A DNA stretch of 64,000 bases from Marinobacter nauticus (GCF_019801015.1 NZ_JAHVJZ010000005.1:186001-250000), one strand, 5' to 3'. Shown: positions 16,303 to 25,349, counted from the stretch's first letter. Made by a program: numbers and translations. Notes: a model not told the origin generated them from the letters alone.

Positions 16303-18660
16303 TTAATGCAGTAAGCGGCGGCAGATCGCCACCAGATCCGATTGCACCGCCGCGGCGGTCACCGCCCGTCCGGCGCCGGGGCCCTGGATCACCAGGCCAT
16401 CCGGGTAGTAGTCGCTGCGCAGCAGAAACTGATTGTCTCCGGCCGGCAGGCTGGCAAAGGGGTGCTCCGGCGTGACCGCCTCCAGCCCCACCCTCGCCTG
16501 CAGACGCGAGTCCTCCAGCGACAGCGCCGCGGTGTAGCGCAGCACCTTGCCCTGGTTTTCCGCACCGGATACCGCGTCCGCCAGTGGCTGATCCAACTCG
16601 TTAATACGGCCCAGGAACTGCTCCAGAGGCAGGTCTTTCAGTGCCTCGGGCACCAGCGACTCCAGCGCCACCTGTTCCAGCTCCAGCGGCACGCCCAACT
16701 CTCGCGCCAGGATCAGCAGCTTGCGCTGCATATCCACGCCGGACAGGTCATCCCGCGGGTCCGGCTCGGTAAGCCCCTCCGCTTTGGCGGCCAACACCAG
16801 CTCTGAGAACGGCTTGCTGCCATCGTAATGGTGGAACAGCCAGCTCAGGGTGCCGGAAAACACACCATCAATGCGCTGCAGCTGATCGCCACTGCGTCGC
16901 AGGTCATCCAGGGCGTAAAAGATCGGCAATCCAGCCCCGACGGTGGCGTTGTAGCGCCAGTACAGATGGCGCTCTGCCAGGTGTTCTTTAAGCTGCTGGT
17001 AAAACGCCAGCGGGCCGCTTCCCGCCTGCTTGTTGGCACTGACCAGATGGATGCCCGCTTCCAGCAGTTTGGGGTAAGCCAGGCTCAGTCGGGCACTGGC
17101 GGTGATGTCCAGCAGCACCAGTTCATCGAAAGGCAGCGCTGCCAGTTGGCGGATCACCTCATCCAGTTCATAGGCGGCGCCGTGAGACTCGAAGGTATCC
17201 CGCCAGCGCTCCGGTGCAATCCCTTTGGAGGAGACAACCGCCTGCTCCTGGCCCAGAATGGCCACCAGGGTCAGCTCCGCTTCCAGATCCTGGCGGATGC
17301 GGCTCTGGTAACCGGCAAACTGATCCAGCCAGGCACTGCCAATGTTGCCCTTGCCCGCCACAATCAGGCCGATTTTCTTGCGGGCACCGGCACAACGGCG
17401 GTGCACCCGGGCGGTCAGATCCGCCACTTGCTCACTGGGCACCAGAGTAACCAGCGCCAGCGGGTCCGCTTTCAGTGGCCAGGCCTGACGACCCAACAGA
17501 CGGGAAAAGGCACCACGCAATCGGCCAGCCGTGGCGCTGACCAGCCCCACCAGGCCCAGGCTGAGATCCCGTCGCACGGTGCCGCCCAGGCTGTCCTGCA
17601 ACAACACCTCGGCCGCATCGACCTGTTCTTCCAATACCGCAACGGCGCCCCGCTCCGGGTAACTGACTAACGGGATAAGTCCCTGCAGTTCCAACTGAGC
17701 GAAAGCCTGCCTCAGCGCCGCGTCGGGCGCATCGCACACCAGCAGGGCCACCCGGCTCAGGCTGGTCACCACCGGCTCCGCATCCGCGTCCCCGGCGAGA
17801 ATCCGAGTGTAGGGACGTTCCGGGGTGTAGCTGGAGCGCACATTCAGATCCAGCTCATGCTGCTTCAGTGGTTGCAGCGTCCGAGGATGCAGCACCGGGG
17901 ACCCCAAACGCGCCAGGCGATCCGCTTCACCCAATGTCAGGGTGGTTTGCAGGCGGGCGTCATCCAGCAGATTGGGATCGGCGTTGAACACTCCCTCCAC
18001 ATCGGTCCAGATGGTGACACCCCGCACACCGGCCAGACTGCCGATGAGCGTGGCGCTGTAATCAGAACCGTTGCGGCCCAGCAACACCGTTTCACCCTGC
18101 TCGTCTGCCGCAATGTAGCCGGTGATCACCAGTCGGGTGTTGGGTTGCGCCACCAGGCGTTGCTCCAGCAAGTCCCGGCTGTAGGCCTCGATGGGCTGTG
18201 GCGTAATGCCCGGGGTAACGGTCAGAAACTCACGAGCGTCCAGGCTGGCTGCGGCCACGCCAAGTTGGCGCAACGCCGCCGCCAACAGCCGGGCCGACCA
18301 ACTCTCTCCCAATGCCTGTATGCGGCTGCGGTGAGTGGCAGGCGCCGCCAGCCACTGACTTAACTGACTGAAGTCGGCGTTAAGCTGTGCCTGCTGAGAG
18401 CGGGCCTCCTCGCCCACCAACAACTGCGCGATTAACCCGCGCTGAAACGCCTGAAGCGACTGGATGGCGGCAGTCAGCGGCTCATTGCGTCCAGCCCGCT
18501 CAATCAGATCAATCAGGGCATTGGTGGTTTTGCCTGCGGCCGATACCACCACCAGATCGTCCGCCTGGCCCTGAGTCAGCAGAATATGAACCACCCGGCG
18601 GTAACAATCCGCATCCGCCAGAGAAGAACCGCCAAATTTATGCAGATGACTGCGCGCCAT
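16303..18660 (-). CDS. metL: Bifunctional aspartokinase/homoserine dehydrogenase II
   Basis: A 785-residue fusion that catalyses the first and third steps from aspartate to homoserine. The N-terminal aspartokinase domain opens with HKFGGSSLADADCYRRV (kinase KFGGS/T motif) and includes LLGRNGSDYSATLIG; the ACT-like middle is reduced in sequence similarity, fitting the MetL isoform that is not feedback inhibited by threonine. The C-terminal homoserine dehydrogenase has the NAD(P) site IVAGKGNIGSAWLD and the GVFSGTLSWLFHHYDG substrate region. Its place between metB and metF, as in E. coli, supports MetL rather than ThrA. It starts 21 bases after metB ends. Confidence 0.94.
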   Translation of the reverse strand: MARSHLHKFGGSSLADADCYRRVVHILLTQGQADDLVVVSAAGKTTNALIDLIERAGRNEPLTAAIQSLQAFQRGLIAQLLVGEEARSQQAQLNADFSQLSQWLAAPATHRSRIQALGESWSARLLAAALRQLGVAAASLDAREFLTVTPGITPQPIEAYSRDLLEQRLVAQPNTRLVITGYIAADEQGETVLLGRNGSDYSATLIGSLAGVRGVTIWTDVEGVFNADPNLLDDARLQTTLTLGEADRLARLGSPVLHPRTLQPLKQHELDLNVRSSYTPERPYTRILAGDADAEPVVTSLSRVALLVCDAPDAALRQAFAQLELQGLIPLVSYPERGAVAVLEEQVDAAEVLLQDSLGGTVRRDLSLGLVGLVSATAGRLRGAFSRLLGRQAWPLKADPLALVTLVPSEQVADLTARVHRRCAGARKKIGLIVAGKGNIGSAWLDQFAGYQSRIRQDLEAELTLVAILGQEQAVVSSKGIAPERWRDTFESHGAAYELDEVIRQLAALPFDELVLLDITASARLSLAYPKLLEAGIHLVSANKQAGSGPLAFYQQLKEHLAERHLYWRYNATVGAGLPIFYALDDLRRSGDQLQRIDGVFSGTLSWLFHHYDGSKPFSELVLAAKAEGLTEPDPRDDLSGVDMQRKLLILARELGVPLELEQVALESLVPEALKDLPLEQFLGRINELDQPLADAVSGAENQGKVLRYTAALSLEDSRLQARVGLEAVTPEHPFASLPAGDNQFLLRSDYYPDGLVIQGPGAGRAVTAAAVQSDLVAICRRLLH

Positions 18661-18681
18661 GGTACTGCTCTCCTTACTCGC

Positions 18682-19827
18682 TTAACCCAGGGCCTGACTC
18701 AGATCCGCCACCAGATCCCGCGGGTCTTCAATGCCGACGGAGAGGCGGATCAGGGTATCGGAGATGCCGGCAACGCGGCGCGCTTCCGGGTCCATGGCCG
18801 CGTGCGTCATGGTAGCCGGGTGAGCCACCAGACTTTCTACGCCCCCCAGGCTTTCCGCCAGAGAGAACAGTTCCAGACGAGACAGGAAGGCGCGCACTTC
18901 GGCTTCGCCACCCTTCAATTCAAAGCTCAGCATGGCGCCAAAACCGGCCTGCTGGCGCTTGGCCAGCTCATGCTGAGGGTGGCTGGTCAGCCCTGGGTAA
19001 TGCACTTTGGCGATGGCGGGGTGGCCTTCCAACAGCGCCACTACCGCTTCGGCATTGGCCTGATGCTGCTGAATCCTCAGTGGCAGAGTGCGTAGACCGC
19101 GCAGGGTCAGCCAGGCATCGAAAGGCGCACCGGTAATACCCAAACAGTTGCCCCACCAGGCCAGCTGCTCCGCCAGCTCAGGGGTTTTGGCAATCACGGC
19201 ACCGGCCACCACGTCAGAGTGGCCATTGATGTACTTGGTGGTGGAGTGGATCACGATGTCAGCGCCCAGACTCAGAGGCTGCTGCAATACCGGCGACAGG
19301 AAGGTGTTGTCGGCCACCACCAGTGCGCCGGCGGCTTTGGCCCGGGCAGCGATGGCCGCCACGTCGACCACCCGCAGCAGCGGATTGGAGGGGGTTTCCA
19401 GCCAGACCATCTTCGGGCCCTGAGCCAGCACCTCGTTCAGCGCCGCTTCGTCGCCCTGATCCACCACCGCCAGCTTGAATGCCCCTTTGTTGGCCTGGGA
19501 GGTAAACAGACGATAGCTGCCGCCATAGCAATCGTGTGGCACCACCAGCAGGTCGTCCGGACCCAGCAGCGCGGTCGCCAGCGTCACTGCCGCCATACCG
19601 GTTGCCGTTACGACAGCACCCGCGCCGCCTTCCAGCTTGGCCAGTGCGTCCGCCAGCGCAGAGCGGGTGGGGTTTCCACTGCGCGCGTAATCGTACTGAC
19701 GGGGCTGACCAAAATCTTCAAAGGTGTAGTTGGTGGAGAGATAGATGGGTGGCACCACGGCCCCATGCTGAGTGTCGGTTTCAATGCCCTCCCGGGCGGC
19801 GATGGTGGCAAATTGGTGCTGGCTCAT
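18682..19827 (-). CDS. metB: Cystathionine gamma-synthase
   Basis: MetB (381 residues) joins O-succinylhomoserine (or O-acetylhomoserine) with cysteine to give cystathionine in methionine synthesis. The Cys/Met-metabolism PLP signature is present: YARSGNPTRSALADALA near the N-terminus, VVADNTFLSPVLQQPLSLGAD and the cofactor lysine in HSTTKYINGHSDVVAG. The start at 19827 follows GGAGG with good spacing and matches family length; the frame extends upstream over the met boxes and cannot be all coding. First gene of metB-metL-metF, divergent from metJ. Confidence 0.95.
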   Translation of the reverse strand: MSQHQFATIAAREGIETDTQHGAVVPPIYLSTNYTFEDFGQPRQYDYARSGNPTRSALADALAKLEGGAGAVVTATGMAAVTLATALLGPDDLLVVPHDCYGGSYRLFTSQANKGAFKLAVVDQGDEAALNEVLAQGPKMVWLETPSNPLLRVVDVAAIAARAKAAGALVVADNTFLSPVLQQPLSLGADIVIHSTTKYINGHSDVVAGAVIAKTPELAEQLAWWGNCLGITGAPFDAWLTLRGLRTLPLRIQQHQANAEAVVALLEGHPAIAKVHYPGLTSHPQHELAKRQQAGFGAMLSFELKGGEAEVRAFLSRLELFSLAESLGGVESLVAHPATMTHAAMDPEARRVAGISDTLIRLSVGIEDPRDLVADLSQALG

Positions 19828-19896
19828 CGGTGCATCCTCCAGTCTGACGCAAGCTGTTTTGGGGGGTGAGCCTTTTAAGCTAGCGATCATACGCCC

Positions 19897-19928
19897 GGGC
19901 GTCAAGACGTTTGGACGTCTAAACGTAT
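19897..19928. promoter_or_regulatory. MetJ operator: four tandem met boxes
   Basis: Four contiguous 8-bp units, GGGCGTCA, AGACGTTT, GGACGTCT and AAACGTAT, match the met-box consensus AGACGTCT at 5, 6, 7 and 5 positions. They sit between metB (start 19827) and metJ (start 20011). Dimeric MetJ with S-adenosylmethionine binds adjacent boxes cooperatively and would repress metBLF and probably metJ itself. Confidence 0.93.
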
Positions 19929-20010
19929 ATGGGTCGAGATGGCAACAATTTGACTCTACAGATGGTGTGGTTAAAATTTGCAACCGTAATCACGACTTAA
20001 AGGTGCATCG

Positions 20011-20331
20011 ATGAGCGTCGAGTGGAATGGGGAATACATCAGTCCCTATGCGGAGCATGGCAAGAAAAACGAGCAGGTCAAAAAGATCACCGTTTCCATC
20101 CCTCTGAAAGTACTCAAAATTCTCACAGACGAGCGCACCCGCCGTCAGATCGGCAACCTGCGCCACGCCACCAACAGCGAACTGCTGTGTGAAGCTTTCC
20201 TTCACGCGTACACCGGCCAGCCACTGCCGGAGGACGACGATTTGCGCAAGGACAAACCGGACGGCATCCCTGCCGACGCCCGCCGCATCATGGAAGCGCT
20301 CGGCATCGACTGGGAAAATCTGGAAGATTGA
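20011..20331 (+). CDS. metJ: Methionine repressor MetJ
   Basis: MetJ (106 residues; E. coli 105) is a ribbon-helix-helix repressor with S-adenosylmethionine as corepressor. The DNA-contacting beta strand [18 protein letters not shown] is intact, as are [23 protein letters not shown] (helix A/B, SAM-site region) and the C-terminal GIDWENLED. Divergent from metBLF with a four-box operator between them, so likely autoregulated. A terminator follows directly. Confidence 0.97.
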   Translation: MSVEWNGEYISPYAEHGKKNEQVKKITVSIPLKVLKILTDERTRRQIGNLRHATNSELLCEAFLHAYTGQPLPEDDDLRKDKPDGIPADARRIMEALGIDWENLED

Positions 20332-20336
20332 TCCTG

Positions 20337-20364
20337 AAAAAGCCTGCATGTTGCAGGCTTTTTT
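20337..20364 (+). terminator. Terminator of metJ
   Basis: AGCCTGCA (20341-20348) pairs with TGCAGGCT (20352-20359) around TGT and is followed by five T residues; flanking A/T lengthen the stem. Confidence 0.9.
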
Positions 20365-20396
20365 CTTGAACGCGTCACGAACATAACGAGGCAGCA

Positions 20397-21128
20397 TTGG
20401 ATCTCAGCCTGCTCTTTGTCCTGCTGGTCGTCACCCTGGGTGCCGCCGTTCAGGGCGCTATTGGCTTTGGCCTGGCGGTGGTTGTCACCCCGATTCTCTA
20501 TATGGTTGACCCAGCCTGGGTGCCCGCCCCCATTATCCTGATGGGCATGACCCTCTCGATTCTGACCATGTGGCGTATCCGCGCTCCACTGGATGTAGGC
20601 GTGCTGGCACCGGCGTTGCTGGGGCGCATTCCCGGCGGCATTCTGGGCACCTATTTGCTGGTGGTGGCCTCAGCAGACTGGCTCGGACTGGCGATCGGCG
20701 TGATCGTGCTGATTGCGGTGACGCTGACCGTCCGCAAATACGCCGTGCCCTTTACCCGCTTTAACCTGTTCTGCGCCGGTACCCTGTCTGGCGTATTTTC
20801 GGCGATTTCCGCCATTGGCGGCCCACCGATGGCACTGCTGCTGAACCATCACCGCAGTGCCGCCGAGATGCGGCAAACCCTCGCCAGCTTCTTCCTGTTC
20901 GGCTGCATCATTGCACTGGTGTTGCTGGCACTGGCTGGGAAGCTGGGCCAGGACGACGTGATCCGGGCCCTGTGGCTGGTGCCCGCCACGGCCATTGGCT
21001 TTGCCATTGGCGATCGACTGGCGGGTCAGGTTTCACCTGAGCGGCTGAAAGCCGCCACACTGATGCTCTGCGCGTTAGCTGGCATATTGCTGGTGGCCCG
21101 CTCTCTGAGTGCGCTACTGGCCGGCTGA
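20397..21128 (+). CDS. TSUP (TauE/SafE) family membrane transporter
   Basis: A 243-residue polytopic protein of the sulfite exporter TauE/SafE family, with about seven to eight helices and the duplicated family motif: GAAVQGAIGFGLAVVVTPIL in the first half and GTLSGVFSAISAIGGPPMAL in the second. Members export sulfite, sulfoacetate or other organosulfur anions. The start is a TTG at 20397 with GAGG upstream; no ATG lies near. It follows the metJ terminator, and its location next to the met regulon hints at sulfur metabolism, though no met box is seen before it. The last 15 bases overlap the convergent GNAT gene. Confidence 0.83.
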   Translation: MDLSLLFVLLVVTLGAAVQGAIGFGLAVVVTPILYMVDPAWVPAPIILMGMTLSILTMWRIRAPLDVGVLAPALLGRIPGGILGTYLLVVASADWLGLAIGVIVLIAVTLTVRKYAVPFTRFNLFCAGTLSGVFSAISAIGGPPMALLLNHHRSAAEMRQTLASFFLFGCIIALVLLALAGKLGQDDVIRALWLVPATAIGFAIGDRLAGQVSPERLKAATLMLCALAGILLVARSLSALLAG

Positions 21129-21620
21129 ATCGTCCGGAGCCGCCAGGGTAAAGTGACGCTCGCCGCGCACATCAACCGCGCCGGGCTGCCAGCCCTGAGC
21201 CTGATAGAACCGTTCTGCCCGTGTGCCCACCTCGGTGGACAGGGTGATGACCCGGGCTCCGTTGGCAAACAGCCAGTCGGTCGCCCGCGCCATTAAGGCG
21301 CTGCCCAGCCCCTGCCCTTCGAAAGGGGGGTCGATAAACAGCGCCCAGATGGATTCATCCAGGCCGTCTGCCACCACAAAGCCCGCGGGCGTGTCGCCGC
21401 ACAACGCCACCCAGCCCCGGCCTCTGTCGGTCAGGTAGCTTTCATACATTTCCTGGGTAATGCGGCTTGGGTCGGACAGCACGTTCTCCACCACCGCCAG
21501 CCGAATGCGCGACAGTTCGGGGATGTCCTCAATGGTGGCAGGGCGGATCTGGATGCGGGGATCCAGCCGTCGCTGCAAATGATCGTTAAAGCGTCCTGCG
21601 CCCATCAATGCCGATGACAT
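21114..21620 (-). CDS. GNAT family N-acetyltransferase
   Basis: A 168-residue GNAT protein. The acetyl-CoA loop is FEGQGLGSALMARA (Q/R-x-x-G-x-G), preceded by IWALFIDPPFEG and followed by TLSTEVGTRAERFYQAQGWQPG, the usual end of the fold. Substrate unknown. GGAG lies 8 bases before the ATG. Last of a leftward run of three genes (outer-membrane barrel, SnoaL-like, GNAT; gaps 50 and 12 bases). Its 3' end overlaps the convergent TSUP gene by 15 bases. Confidence 0.82.
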   Translation of the reverse strand: MSSALMGAGRFNDHLQRRLDPRIQIRPATIEDIPELSRIRLAVVENVLSDPSRITQEMYESYLTDRGRGWVALCGDTPAGFVVADGLDESIWALFIDPPFEGQGLGSALMARATDWLFANGARVITLSTEVGTRAERFYQAQGWQPGAVDVRGERHFTLAAPDDSAGQ

Positions 21621-21632
21621 TGGGGTGTCTCC

Positions 21633-22106
21633 TTATTCTTTGACCGCCTCATTGCGGTTCTCGCCGCCCAGATAGTTCCGGCGCGGGGTGTAGTTGATCC
21701 AGTCGGTCTGCCGCGTTATCTGGCCAGCGTCATCAAACTCCAGCCAGATGACAAATCGCCAGGGCCCAAGTGGCTCTCCCTCAAACTCAAACGCCCTGAA
21801 GTGCCCCTCAGCCACCACGGTATTCCCGTCGCTGACCAGACTGCTGAGGCTCAGGGCTGGCCCGCCGCCAACGACACGGAACGCGCCCCGGGACCAATCC
21901 AGAAAGGACCGAATCTCGCTTTTGCCTTCGGCATAATGGCCGTAAACCATGTCCTCCAGCACCGCTTCGTCGGCGTAGAACGACATCAACCGGGCAAAGT
22001 CCTGACGTTCAGCATACACATCGAAGTAGTCCATCGCCCGTTCATCCGGCGTGGGTTGCACCGGCACCATCCACATCAGGCTGACAATCAGCATCATGCT
22101 GTTCAT
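21633..22106 (-). CDS. SnoaL/NTF2-like protein, probably exported
   Basis: A 157-residue protein of the NTF2-like/SnoaL fold. The pattern MDYFDVYAERQDFARLMSFY, then SEIRSFLDWSRGAF, VVAEGHFRAFEFEG and RFVIWLEFDDAGQITRQTDW matches the cone-shaped alpha+beta barrel with its final strand 'IWLEFDDAGQI'. A short hydrophobic N-terminus (MMLIVSLMWMVPV) may be a signal peptide. Function of such stand-alone proteins is usually unknown (isomerase- or ligand-binding-like). AAGGAG precedes the start well. Sits between the outer-membrane protein gene and a GNAT gene on the same strand. Confidence 0.7.
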   Translation of the reverse strand: MNSMMLIVSLMWMVPVQPTPDERAMDYFDVYAERQDFARLMSFYADEAVLEDMVYGHYAEGKSEIRSFLDWSRGAFRVVGGGPALSLSSLVSDGNTVVAEGHFRAFEFEGEPLGPWRFVIWLEFDDAGQITRQTDWINYTPRRNYLGGENRNEAVKE

Positions 22107-22156
22107 TGGGAAACTCCTTTTCCGCAGGTGTCCGGCTCAGTGGCCGCAGAAGCGCA

Positions 22157-23449
22157 TCAGAAATGCCACTGCAGGTAGACCGTATTGTAATTACTGCCGC
22201 CTTTGATGCGGCCAAACTGGGAGGCGTTCTCGAAGATGGAACTGCGATGGTGGAGGCTGTAACCCAACCACAGCGAGTCCAGTGAGCGGACGCCGAACAG
22301 GTCGCCCAGGTTGGCACCGAAGGACACATCCAGGTAGTTCATCAGCTTAGAGGGCTGATAGTCCTTACGGTCCATCTCGATCTGCTCGATGTAGGTGATG
22401 TCGCTGACGTAGGACAACCCTTCTGCCACCCCGATGCGCCAGCGGATTGGCCAGCTGAAGTTGTAGTAGGCCTTAATCGCCAACACCCCTTCGTAGCCGG
22501 GGTCCTGCACGGCGGAGCTGTGGTGATAAACAAAGCCGGGGGAGAAATAGAGATCCAGCGGGATGCCAAACAGCTCGTTGGTCAGGGGCACGCCCCAGAA
22601 CACCGAAGTCAGCTGGTTGCCATAGGGGTCTTCCACCCAGTTACCAGACAGGATGTCCCCCATGTTGGATTCGGTGGCCCAGCCGTGAGCCAGCCGGACA
22701 TAGTGTCCTTCCAGCGACTCGTAGCGCCAGGGCTCGCCCCGTTTGTCCGGCTCCGGAAAGAAGCCAAAACCGATAAAGGTCTCCACGTTGTAACGGGAAT
22801 CCATGGTCGGCAGGTCGTTCAGTTCGTTGCCCAGAACCGACAAGTGCGCATTGCCCATCAGATAGAGGTTGCGCCAGACGTGATAGCGCAGCTCAACACC
22901 GGCGGAGCCGCCAAGATCGGCATCCGCTTCCACCAGGTTCAGGCCATAGTAACGGCTGTTGAACTGCTCGCTGCGCCAGTCGATCTGCAGTGTCGGACGG
23001 ATCTCCAACGCCCCCTCCTGATGGAAAAAGCCATATCGGAAATGGCCGTAGCTGCGGCCACTGCCGTCGGACAGGATCTCGGCATCCAGGAATTCATTCG
23101 GGCGCGGGATATAGCGATAGCGCAATCCGGTATCAAAGCTGTCTTCGCGGATCGCGTTCTGGAACTCCTGGGGAATGTCGAAGAACCGATAACGGGTAAA
23201 CAGCGTCGCCTGGTGTTGGTCTTCGTTCCAGAGATGCACCCCCGCTTCCATGCCGTGAAGATAAAAGTGCTCAGTGTGGAAAAACATCAGTGGCGTGATG
23301 TCCATCACCTGGTCCACTTCGGTGGCATAGGGGATGTCAGCGTATCGGGCGCCGATGGCGATCCCCCAGGCCGATTGAGGCTCACTGCCGGGCACAGCCA
23401 ATGCGGGCAGGCTTACGGCACACAGAAGGGTAGAGAGCAAACGGCGCAT
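22157..23449 (-). CDS. Outer-membrane beta-barrel, MipA/OmpV-like with PagL-like C-terminal motif
   Basis: The 430-residue product has a Sec signal peptide (MRRLLSTLLCAVSLPALA), alternating aromatic strands throughout and a C-terminal Phe, as expected of an outer-membrane barrel. Residues about 25-200 (PLMFFHTEHFYLHGMEAGV ... LFTRYRFF) resemble MipA/OmpV proteins. The last ~38 residues, LGYSLHHRSSIF then GSNYNTVYLQWHF, resemble the catalytic end of PagL-type lipid A 3-O-deacylases, where a His-x-Ser pair (here H401 and S403) is catalytic. Activity is inference. I chose the ATG at 23449, preceded by AAGGAG, over an upstream ATG without a ribosome site. First gene of the leftward cluster. Confidence 0.72.
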   Translation of the reverse strand: MRRLLSTLLCAVSLPALAVPGSEPQSAWGIAIGARYADIPYATEVDQVMDITPLMFFHTEHFYLHGMEAGVHLWNEDQHQATLFTRYRFFDIPQEFQNAIREDSFDTGLRYRYIPRPNEFLDAEILSDGSGRSYGHFRYGFFHQEGALEIRPTLQIDWRSEQFNSRYYGLNLVEADADLGGSAGVELRYHVWRNLYLMGNAHLSVLGNELNDLPTMDSRYNVETFIGFGFFPEPDKRGEPWRYESLEGHYVRLAHGWATESNMGDILSGNWVEDPYGNQLTSVFWGVPLTNELFGIPLDLYFSPGFVYHHSSAVQDPGYEGVLAIKAYYNFSWPIRWRIGVAEGLSYVSDITYIEQIEMDRKDYQPSKLMNYLDVSFGANLGDLFGVRSLDSLWLGYSLHHRSSIFENASQFGRIKGGSNYNTVYLQWHF

Positions 23450-23489
23450 GGTGAGGGAACTCCTTGTTATCCTGATGTTATTCATTACG

Positions 23490-23519
23490 CAAAAAAGCCC
23501 GCTGGAGCAAGCGGGCTTT
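23490..23519 (-). terminator. Terminator of the malic enzyme gene
   Basis: AGCCCGCT (23496-23503) pairs with AGCGGGCT (23510-23517) around GGAGCA; read leftward the hairpin is followed by six T residues. Confidence 0.88.
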
Positions 23520-23572
23520 CTGAAATTCTGCCTTATTCCCTGGCGGGCTGGCAGCTTAATTCCGGCCTGTTG

Positions 23573-24823
23573 TCAGGCTTCGTTCATGTAGCCTTCCGGC
23601 AGGGCTTCGACGCCCGCCACACCGGAAGCCATGGCCGCTTCGGCCACCGCCTTTGCCACACGGGGCAGCAGGCGCGGATCCATCGGCTTGGGCAGCACGT
23701 AATCGGCACCGTAGCTCATGGACTCCGCCTGATAGGCGTTCAGCACCACCTGCGGCACCGGCTCTTTGGCCAGTTCGCGGATGGCGTGTACGGCAGCCAC
23801 CTTCATCTCATCGTTGATGGCGCTGGCCCGGGCGTCCAGAGCACCGCGGAACAGGAAGGGGAAACAGAGAACGTTGTTTACCTGGTTCGGGTAATCGCTG
23901 CGGCCGGTGCCCATGATGATGTCCTGGCGAGCGGCGAACGCCACTTCCGGACGGATTTCCGGGTCCGGGTTGGAGCAGGCGAAGATCACCGGCTTGTCCG
24001 CCATCAGTTTGATGTCTTCGGCGGAGAGCACGTCCGGGCCGGATACGCCCACGAATACGTCCGCATCCGCGATCACATCCTGCAGGGTGCGCTTGTCGGT
24101 GTTGTTGGCAAACAGCTGCTTGTACTGGTTCAGGTCATCGCGGCGGGTGTGGATCACGCCCTGGCGATCCAGCATGTAGATCTTTTCGCGCATGGCGCCG
24201 CACTTGATCAGCAGCTCCATACAGGCGATGGCCGCAGCGCCGGCGCCCATGCAGACAATAGTGCTCTCGGCCAGCTCTTTGCCCTGAATCTCCAGCGCAT
24301 TCAGCATGCCGGCAGCGGTCACAATGGCGGTGCCGTGCTGATCATCGTGGAAAACCGGAACCTGGCATCGCTCGATCAACTGCTTCTCGATCTCAAAACA
24401 CTCCGGTGCCTTGATGTCTTCCAGGTTGATGCCACCGAAGGTGTCGGCGATGTTGGCCACGGTGTCGATAAACTCTTCAACCGTGCGGTGTTTCACTTCG
24501 ATATCAATGGAGTCGATATTGGCGAAACGCTTGAACAGCAATGCCTTACCTTCCATTACCGGCTTGGACGCCAGCGGGCCGAGGTTACCCAGACCCAGGA
24601 TCGCGGTGCCGTTACTGATGACGGCCACCAGGTTGCCTTTGTTGGTGTAGCGGTAAGCATCCGCCGGGTTGGCGGCAATTTCACGTACCGGCTCAGCCAC
24701 ACCGGGGCTGTAGGCCAGGGCCAGATCCTGTTGGGTTTCCGCCGGCTTGGTCAGTGCGACACTGATTTTTCCCGGCACGGGGTAGGCATGGTACTCAAGG
24801 GCTTTTTCGCGCAGATCGGACAT
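23573..24823 (-). CDS. NAD(P)-dependent malic enzyme, short form
   Basis: A 416-residue enzyme that decarboxylates malate to pyruvate. It has [15 protein letters not shown] and the tyrosine-containing [21 protein letters not shown] block, [14 protein letters not shown], the metal/substrate site [11 protein letters not shown] and a Rossmann motif [13 protein letters not shown]. It equals the catalytic half of MaeB-type enzymes but lacks the C-terminal phosphotransacetylase-like domain, so it is the short bacterial form. The ATG at 24823 ([12 protein letters not shown]) is the conserved start; the open frame runs 27 codons further with no homology. Monocistronic, with its own terminator. Confidence 0.92.
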   Translation of the reverse strand: MSDLREKALEYHAYPVPGKISVALTKPAETQQDLALAYSPGVAEPVREIAANPADAYRYTNKGNLVAVISNGTAILGLGNLGPLASKPVMEGKALLFKRFANIDSIDIEVKHRTVEEFIDTVANIADTFGGINLEDIKAPECFEIEKQLIERCQVPVFHDDQHGTAIVTAAGMLNALEIQGKELAESTIVCMGAGAAAIACMELLIKCGAMREKIYMLDRQGVIHTRRDDLNQYKQLFANNTDKRTLQDVIADADVFVGVSGPDVLSAEDIKLMADKPVIFACSNPDPEIRPEVAFAARQDIIMGTGRSDYPNQVNNVLCFPFLFRGALDARASAINDEMKVAAVHAIRELAKEPVPQVVLNAYQAESMSYGADYVLPKPMDPRLLPRVAKAVAEAAMASGVAGVEALPEGYMNEA

Positions 24824-25133
24824 GATGTTGTTATTCCCGAATTCGGCTTGTCGTAGTTGGGGGGGAGTCGGCGCAAAACATACTCCACTGTGTCGTAATT
24901 GCAAGGCCGAACGAGGGGTTTTTGACCAGGACCTCGCTGCTCATACCAGTGTCTTATCCAAGCAAAATCAAAATTGAATAAAAACAATGCATTAAGTCTG
25001 CATGGCCGGTCATGTACGGCTAAAGGCGAGTATCGGCAGTCGATAAACAGTGGCAGGGAAAATCGGGGGGAGGGACGGGAGGGGCAAAAAGAAAGGGCGC
25101 CCCTGAGGACGCCCTTGCTTCGAATCGTTTCGA
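24824..25133. other. 310-bp intergenic region between rpmE and the malic enzyme gene
   Basis: It should hold the leftward promoter of the malic enzyme gene (AT-rich part 24930-25000) and, at its right end, the rpmE terminator. I see no gene or recognised operator in it. Confidence 0.5.
25088..25117 (-). terminator. Terminator of rpmE
   Basis: AAGGGCG (25093-25099) pairs with CGCCCTT (25110-25116); the inner CCCCTGAGGA can pair further. Read leftward it is followed by a T-rich tract. The core GGCGCCCCTGAGGACGCC recurs at 44094-44111. Confidence 0.82.
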
Positions 25134-25349
25134 TTACTTCTTGGAGCCGATGGCACCGAAACGGTTCTTGAATTTCTCAACGCGACCGCCGGTATCCATC
25201 ACCTTCTGCTTGCCGGTGTAGAACGGGTGGCACTCGGAGCATACGTCCAGGTGCAGGTCTTTAGCCACGGTGGAGCGGGTCTTGATCACGTTACCGCAAG
25301 AGCAGTTAGCAGTGATTTCTGCGTAGTTCGGGTGGATACCTTGTTTCAT
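25134..25349 (-). CDS. rpmE: 50S ribosomal protein L31
   Basis: L31 (71 residues) is a zinc-binding (C+) type: [20 protein letters not shown], then [15 protein letters not shown], with the four cysteines C16, C18, C37 and C40 that bind Zn. The start at 25349 is the conserved one, preceded by GAGG; the open frame extends upstream without homology. Divergent from priA, as in E. coli. Confidence 0.97.
   Translation of the reverse strand: MKQGIHPNYAEITANCSCGNVIKTRSTVAKDLHLDVCSECHPFYTGKQKVMDTGGRVEKFKNRFGAIGSKK

Noticed and set aside
22520-24856. 778-codon rightward open frame opposite the malic enzyme and outer-membrane genes
   Set aside because: It is antisense to two well-supported genes and has no protein-like motifs; long antisense frames are common in GC-rich DNA.
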